From: Gammaproteobacteria bacterium
GTDB taxonomy: Bacteria > Pseudomonadota > Gammaproteobacteria > Pseudomonadales > Azotimanducaceae
Assembly (NCBI GenBank): GCA_012269545.1
Contig: JAAXKB010000008.1
Location: forward strand, 112,667-167,856
Length of the DNA stretch: 55,190 nt
Reading direction: 5' to 3'
In this document: in pieces, positions 51,444 through 55,190 of the stretch
Position numbering within the stretch: the stretch's first letter is position 1
How the letters are laid out: each line of letters opens with the position of its first letter
Notes under the pieces: model-generated
Seen by the model: the letters and a program-made list of their open reading frames with translations, nothing else
What the model was told of the DNA's origin: nothing
Database searches by the model: none
Program-made: the position numbers and the translations under genes

Positions 51444-53096
51444 ATGGAAGACTTTAGCGGCGCAGATCTGATTGCCGATGCATTAGCGCAGATGGAGGTG
51501 GAGCATGTCTTCGCCATTGTCAGTATCCACAATATGCCAATTTTGGATGCGATTAACCGCTTGGGTAAAACCAAGATTGTTGATGTCAGGCACGAGCAAG
51601 CCGGTACTCACGCAGCGGACGGCTACGCGCGCGCCAGCGGCAAGCTGGGTGTCATGATTGCCTCAACCGGGCCGGGCACATCCAATACCGTCACCGGCTT
51701 GTATGAAGCCCAGTATGGCTCCTCTCGCGTGTTAGTCATCACCGGCCAAGCGGAAACGGCGTTTTATGGCAAGGGATTGGCCTACGTGCATGAGGCTGAA
51801 AAACAGGTGCCCATGCTCGCGTCAGTATGCCGCCGGGTTGAAAGTCCTCGCTCCCCGTCGCAACTGGGACCGGCGTTGCAGAGCGTCCTCAGTGATATGT
51901 ACACCGGGCGCGGTGCGCCGGGGGCGTTAGAGATTCCCATCGACATTCAATACGCAGGCAACCAAGCGATGACTGTGACGCTGCCGAATAACGCCCAGTT
52001 TGTGCCGGACGACAAAGGCTTGGATCAGGTCATTGACGCATTGGCTCAAGCCCGTCGCCGCATATTGCTCGTAGGCGGAGGCGTCATTGCGGCGGGTGCC
52101 CATGCAGAGGTGCAGGCGCTTGCAGAGCAACTGCAGATTCCCGTACTTACGACTGTGGATGGCCGCGGCGTCATGCCAGAAGATCACCCGCTGTGCATCG
52201 GCAACTATTACAACTCCGCTGGCATGTACAAAGCCATTGCCGATGCCGATCTCACCCTAGCCATTGGGACTAAATTCGCTGTTGGCGTGGATGGACAGTT
52301 TGCAGCGCAAACACCCCCCGGCAAGCTGGTGCACATCGATATCGACAGCAACATGATTGGCCGAACCCATCAAGCGCAGGTGGGCTTAGCTGCGGATGCA
52401 CGCATGGCGTTGCTGGGTATCAATCAGCGTCTGCCCGAGTTGCAGGCAAACGACGCCCAGTTCTCAGACAAAATTTTGCATGCCGGTGAGGGTATCCGGC
52501 AGGCCATGCGGGACCGACTGGGCAGCGACTGGCCGCAGGTGATGGACTGTATTCGTGAGAAACTACCCCGTAAATCGGTGTTCGTTCGCGATCAGACCAT
52601 TTCCGCCTATAACTGGGGCAATCAGCAGTTCCCCATTATGGAGCCGCGAACGTCAATCAATCCGACCTCTGGTGCCATTGGCCCGGGCTTTCCCATGAGC
52701 ATGGGTGCAGCGATTGCCTCCCAGCGTTCGACAGACGCAAAGACGCTGGTGATTCATGGCGACGGGGGCTTTATGTTCCACGCTACTGAGTTAGCCACCT
52801 GCGCTCAATACCAAGTGCCCTTGATCATTTGCGTGTTCAATGATTCCGGCTACGGGGTCCTGCGCTATTTGCAGCAGAATCGCTTTGGGCGCATCAACGA
52901 AACCGATTTGGGCAAGGTGGCCTTTGCGCAAATGGCAGAAAGCATGGGTGTGCCCGGTGAACGCGTGGCCAGTGTCGATGCCTTTGCTCAAGCGCTGGAC
53001 AATGCTTTGGCAGCGACGGGGCCCTATCTCATTGATGTGGACATGGAGCACTTTGCGCCCATGGAAATTTCGGTGATGCCGAAATCGAAAAACTGA
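51444..53096 (+). CDS. Thiamine diphosphate-dependent enzyme (acetolactate synthase/decarboxylase-like)
   Basis: A 550-aa protein from ATG 51444 (AAGGAGAC upstream). PYR domain: SGADLIADALAQMEVEHVFAI and VDVRHEQAGTHAADGYARASG (catalytic Glu), GVMIASTGPGTSNTVTG. Middle domain: ARRRILLVGGGVIAAGAH. PP domain: LVIHGDGGFMFHATELATCAQYQVPLIICVFNDSGYG (GDGG...ND..YG). It decarboxylates or ligates a 2-keto acid or acyl-CoA. It shares the fold but not close motifs with the protein at 17021. It probably once followed the CoxL-like gene directly. Confidence 0.9.
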   Translation: MEDFSGADLIADALAQMEVEHVFAIVSIHNMPILDAINRLGKTKIVDVRHEQAGTHAADGYARASGKLGVMIASTGPGTSNTVTGLYEAQYGSSRVLVITGQAETAFYGKGLAYVHEAEKQVPMLASVCRRVESPRSPSQLGPALQSVLSDMYTGRGAPGALEIPIDIQYAGNQAMTVTLPNNAQFVPDDKGLDQVIDALAQARRRILLVGGGVIAAGAHAEVQALAEQLQIPVLTTVDGRGVMPEDHPLCIGNYYNSAGMYKAIADADLTLAIGTKFAVGVDGQFAAQTPPGKLVHIDIDSNMIGRTHQAQVGLAADARMALLGINQRLPELQANDAQFSDKILHAGEGIRQAMRDRLGSDWPQVMDCIREKLPRKSVFVRDQTISAYNWGNQQFPIMEPRTSINPTSGAIGPGFPMSMGAAIASQRSTDAKTLVIHGDGGFMFHATELATCAQYQVPLIICVFNDSGYGVLRYLQQNRFGRINETDLGKVAFAQMAESMGVPGERVASVDAFAQALDNALAATGPYLIDVDMEHFAPMEISVMPKSKN

Positions 53097-53135
53097 TGCG
53101 CTAGCCATGCAAGCCCCATGGCAGTCTGCAGAGGT

Positions 53136-54290
53136 TTAGCCGCTGTTGGGGGTTTCGTAGCGCACCTGAAAAATCTGGCCGGTGCGGTCGTCTGAAATCA
53201 GCAGGCTGCCGTCCGGCGCAACCATCACGTCGTTGGGGCGGCCCCAGGCTTCTTCACCTTCAAGCCAGCCCGTCACGAAGGGTTGGTATGAGCGTTGGCC
53301 GTTCTCATCTTCCGTCATCACGGCAACCTGATAACCGACCTTAGACGAGCGGTTCCATGAGCCGTGCTCGGCGACAAACAGCGCGCTACGATAGGCTTGC
53401 GGGAATGCCTCGTCGGTGTAAAAGGTCATACCCAGAGGCGCAGCATGAGCTTGAATGCGCACGGCTGCGGGCACCATCGCATCGGGTCGAGCCGGGTTAT
53501 CACCAAATTTAGGGTCATCAATCACGCCAGCAGCCGCGCTGGCATCGTTGGAATGTACAAACGGATAGCCGTAGTGGGGGGCTCGGTCGCCAATATCCTT
53601 GGAATCCGCGGGAACGATATTGAGTTCATCGGCGGGAATGTCGTCGCCCAGCATGTCCCTGCCGTTGTTGCTTACCCACAGGTCGCCGGTCTCGGGGTGC
53701 CAGTCCATGCCAACAATGTTGCGAATGCCTTGCGCGATAATTTCGTGGGCTCCCGTTTGCGGCTCCATTCGCAATAGGGACGCGAAGCGCGGATCGTCTG
53801 ACAAACAGATGTTGCACGGTGCGCCTACGGGCACGTAGAGCCGTCCAAGGTCATCGAATTTTATGTACTTCCAGCCGTGATGACTTTTTTTCGGCAGCGC
53901 ATCGGTCACCACGTCGGCGTCTGGGTCGGCCATGATGGATTGATCAATGTCGTTCACGCGCAGGACTGTATTTTTTGCCGCAATGTACAAATCGCCGTCA
54001 TAGACTGCCACACCACTGGGCATGGTCAGATCGTCAAACAGGGTGACGATTTCCGGCGAATCCGCAGTTAGCGCATGTTTCACCGCGTAAACATTGCCAA
54101 GCTTTCGCGTACCGATGATCAGATGGCCTGCATCCGTCAATGCCATCTGTCGTGCATTCGGCACAGAAAAAGGCAGCGCGTGAACGCTGAAACCCGCTGG
54201 CGCGGTCAGTTTACTACTGTCGTCGGCAAGACTTTGTGTGGCGGACAGCGCCAGTAGCATTAAAGGCAGTGTGTGGCGGTGTAAAGTCAT
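53136..54290 (-). CDS. Periplasmic PQQ-dependent sugar dehydrogenase-like protein (sorbosone dehydrogenase/sGDH fold)
   Basis: The product is 384 aa. The start at ATG 54290 begins a signal peptide (LPLMLLALSATQSLA-D). The six-bladed propeller carries LTAPAGFSVHALPFSVPNARQMAL, PSGVAVYDGDLYIAA, YVPVGAPCNICLSDD (conserved Gly-Ala-Pro-Cys-N-x-C), RNIVGMDWHPETGDLWVSNNGRDMLGDDIP, and LFVAEHGSWNRS near the C-terminus (E.GSW). This matches L-sorbosone dehydrogenase-like proteins. It probably oxidises a sugar or alcohol in the periplasm. With the lipoprotein at 38966, the window has two PQQ-fold proteins but no pqq biosynthesis genes. It is divergent from dinG. Confidence 0.9.
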   Translation of the reverse strand: MTLHRHTLPLMLLALSATQSLADDSSKLTAPAGFSVHALPFSVPNARQMALTDAGHLIIGTRKLGNVYAVKHALTADSPEIVTLFDDLTMPSGVAVYDGDLYIAAKNTVLRVNDIDQSIMADPDADVVTDALPKKSHHGWKYIKFDDLGRLYVPVGAPCNICLSDDPRFASLLRMEPQTGAHEIIAQGIRNIVGMDWHPETGDLWVSNNGRDMLGDDIPADELNIVPADSKDIGDRAPHYGYPFVHSNDASAAAGVIDDPKFGDNPARPDAMVPAAVRIQAHAAPLGMTFYTDEAFPQAYRSALFVAEHGSWNRSSKVGYQVAVMTEDENGQRSYQPFVTGWLEGEEAWGRPNDVMVAPDGSLLISDDRTGQIFQVRYETPNSG

Positions 54291-54439
54291 AGTCACACCC
54301 AAGGTTCGTAAATAAGCAAGGGCCGTCAAAATGACATAGGGATCAGCTAGGGGCAACAATTCCCTGTGCGACTTTGCCTACCCAGACGAAAGATTTTTTC
54401 TCTTGGCTCATTCGGGCTTTTGCTTCACAGTGCCGCGCT

Positions 54440-55190
54440 ATGACCGCCCTTACCGATGCCGTTAAAGACCAAATTCAAACCGCCTACCGCACTTGGTTGG
54501 CGGCGCGGGACTTCAAACCCAGAAGCGGCCAGCGGCAGATGATCGCTCAAATCGCACGCAGCCTGGCAGCAAAAAGTGATCGAGTCGCCGTAGTAGAAGC
54601 AGGCACCGGCACGGGTAAAACGGCAGCTTATTGCCTGGCAGCCATTCCCGTTGCTCAGAGCCTAAACAAAACCATTGTGCTGAGCACTGCGACGGTAGCC
54701 CTGCAAGAGCAGGTCATTCTTCAGGACTTGCCGGACATTCAGCAGCGGGCAGGTTTGAAGTTCAGTCTGACGCTGGCCAAGGGTCGGGGACGTTATTTGT
54801 GCCTGAAGCGATTGGACGACCATCTCAAATACCAAGACCAGCAGGAAATACCGATATTTGATGCGTCAGATGAAGACCATACCGTCCTGTATCAGGAAAT
54901 GCTCAACCGTTTTTCTCAAGGGCAGTGGGATGGCGAAGTCGACAGCTGGCCGGAGGGAATGTCTGATTCAGCGTGGTCCGGTGTCACCACCGATCACCGG
55001 GGCTGCAGTAACAACCGTTGTTCCTTTTTTAAGCAGTGCCCGTTCTTTCGTGCCCGGGCCAATCTCGAAGGCTCGGACGTCATTGTTGCAAATCACGATT
55101 TGGTGTTAGCGGATTTGGCCCTGGGTGGCGGAGCTGTGCTGCCAGAGCCAGAGGACTGTATTTATATTCTGGACGAAGCCCATCACATTG
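54440..55190 (+). CDS. dinG: ATP-dependent DNA helicase DinG, N-terminal part (3' end outside window)
   Basis: The frame from ATG 54440 is open to the right edge (250 codons). The Q-like motif RSGQRQMIAQIA precedes Walker A VVEAGTGTGKTAAYCLA. VLSTATVALQEQVILQDLP is motif Ia, the Fe-S cysteines appear as GRYLCLKR and GCSNNRCSFFKQCPFF, DVIVANHDLVLADLAL follows, and the DEAH box ILDEAHHI ends the window. DinG is an Fe-S XPD-like 5'-3' helicase that removes R-loops and resolves G4 and replication conflicts. No LexA box is visible in its 149-bp upstream region, unlike E. coli dinG. Confidence 0.95.
   Translation, partial: MTALTDAVKDQIQTAYRTWLAARDFKPRSGQRQMIAQIARSLAAKSDRVAVVEAGTGTGKTAAYCLAAIPVAQSLNKTIVLSTATVALQEQVILQDLPDIQQRAGLKFSLTLAKGRGRYLCLKRLDDHLKYQDQQEIPIFDASDEDHTVLYQEMLNRFSQGQWDGEVDSWPEGMSDSAWSGVTTDHRGCSNNRCSFFKQCPFFRARANLEGSDVIVANHDLVLADLALGGGAVLPEPEDCIYILDEAHHI

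Noticed and set aside
54291-54439. Possible LexA box in front of dinG
   Set aside because: No CTG-N10-CAG is present in the 149 bp upstream, although E. coli dinG has one.
1-55190. CRISPR arrays, prophage genes, complete insertion sequences
   Set aside because: No regularly spaced repeats, cas genes, structural phage genes or intact transposases were seen on either strand.

Overview
The window looks like chromosomal DNA of a Gammaproteobacterium, most likely a marine, oligotrophic-type heterotroph in the broad Pseudomonadales/OMG group. This rests on gene content: a GlnRS, SlyX, a long Pseudomonas-type isocitrate lyase (about 530 aa), a RibB fused to a degenerate RibA domain, a RibB/PdxA neighbourhood, and a dense set of acyl-CoA dehydrogenases, crotonases, LLM flavin oxidoreductases, SDRs and CoA/keto-acid enzymes. 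Genes are tightly packed with many 4-nt ATGA overlaps. No phage, CRISPR array or complete insertion sequence is visible. The genus cannot be decided from the sequence alone.

Layout. 1-6.5 kb: end of an LLM oxidoreductase, slyX, a leftward trio (PhyH dioxygenase, GT4 glycosyltransferase, polysaccharide deacetylase), an SDR, a second LLM oxidoreductase and glucokinase. 6.5-12.3 kb: a crotonase, an exported redoxin with an in-frame UGA in its redox motif (candidate selenoprotein), then a TatT-associated TRAP transporter (T, P, Q, M subunits) and YjbQ. 12.3-16 kb: a hypothetical gene, a two-subunit acyl-CoA dehydrogenase, and an XRE regulator plus AbiEii-like nucleotidyltransferase behind a perfect 34-bp palindrome. 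16-24 kb: MDR reductase, a ThDP enzyme, aceA with terminator, hydratase, tesB and an exported transglutaminase-like protein. 24-38.5 kb: glnS, mvaB, a POT peptide transporter, GNAT, a leftward hydrolase/TraB/CinA-like group, crotonase, acyl-CoA dehydrogenase, an LEH/SnoaL-like protein, UDG, a CitE-like lyase, a hydrolase and a D-aminoacylase-like amidohydrolase. 38.5-44 kb: tRNA-Arg(UCG) with a duplicated 3' end, a lipoprotein PQQ dehydrogenase, ribB-X, a small zinc-ribbon gene under a near-consensus LexA box, and pdxA. 44-55 kb: Zn-alcohol dehydrogenase, FAH-family hydrolase, a CoxL-like molybdoenzyme, a 2.85-kb segment bounded by 242-bp direct repeats of the coxL-like 3' end (SDR, flavin monooxygenase-like protein, small membrane protein, decayed transposase end), a second ThDP enzyme, a periplasmic PQQ sugar dehydrogenase-like protein and the start of dinG.

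Most genes fit aerobic catabolism of organic and fatty acids, branched or cyclic compounds and alcohols (acyl-CoA dehydrogenation, hydration, HMG-CoA lyase, glyoxylate bypass, ThDP decarboxylases, FAH-type C-C hydrolases), with TRAP and POT uptake systems. The three strongest unusual signals are the UGA-containing redoxin with a correctly placed SECIS-like hairpin, the LexA-controlled small zinc-ribbon gene, and the repeat-bounded insertion behind the CoxL-like gene.
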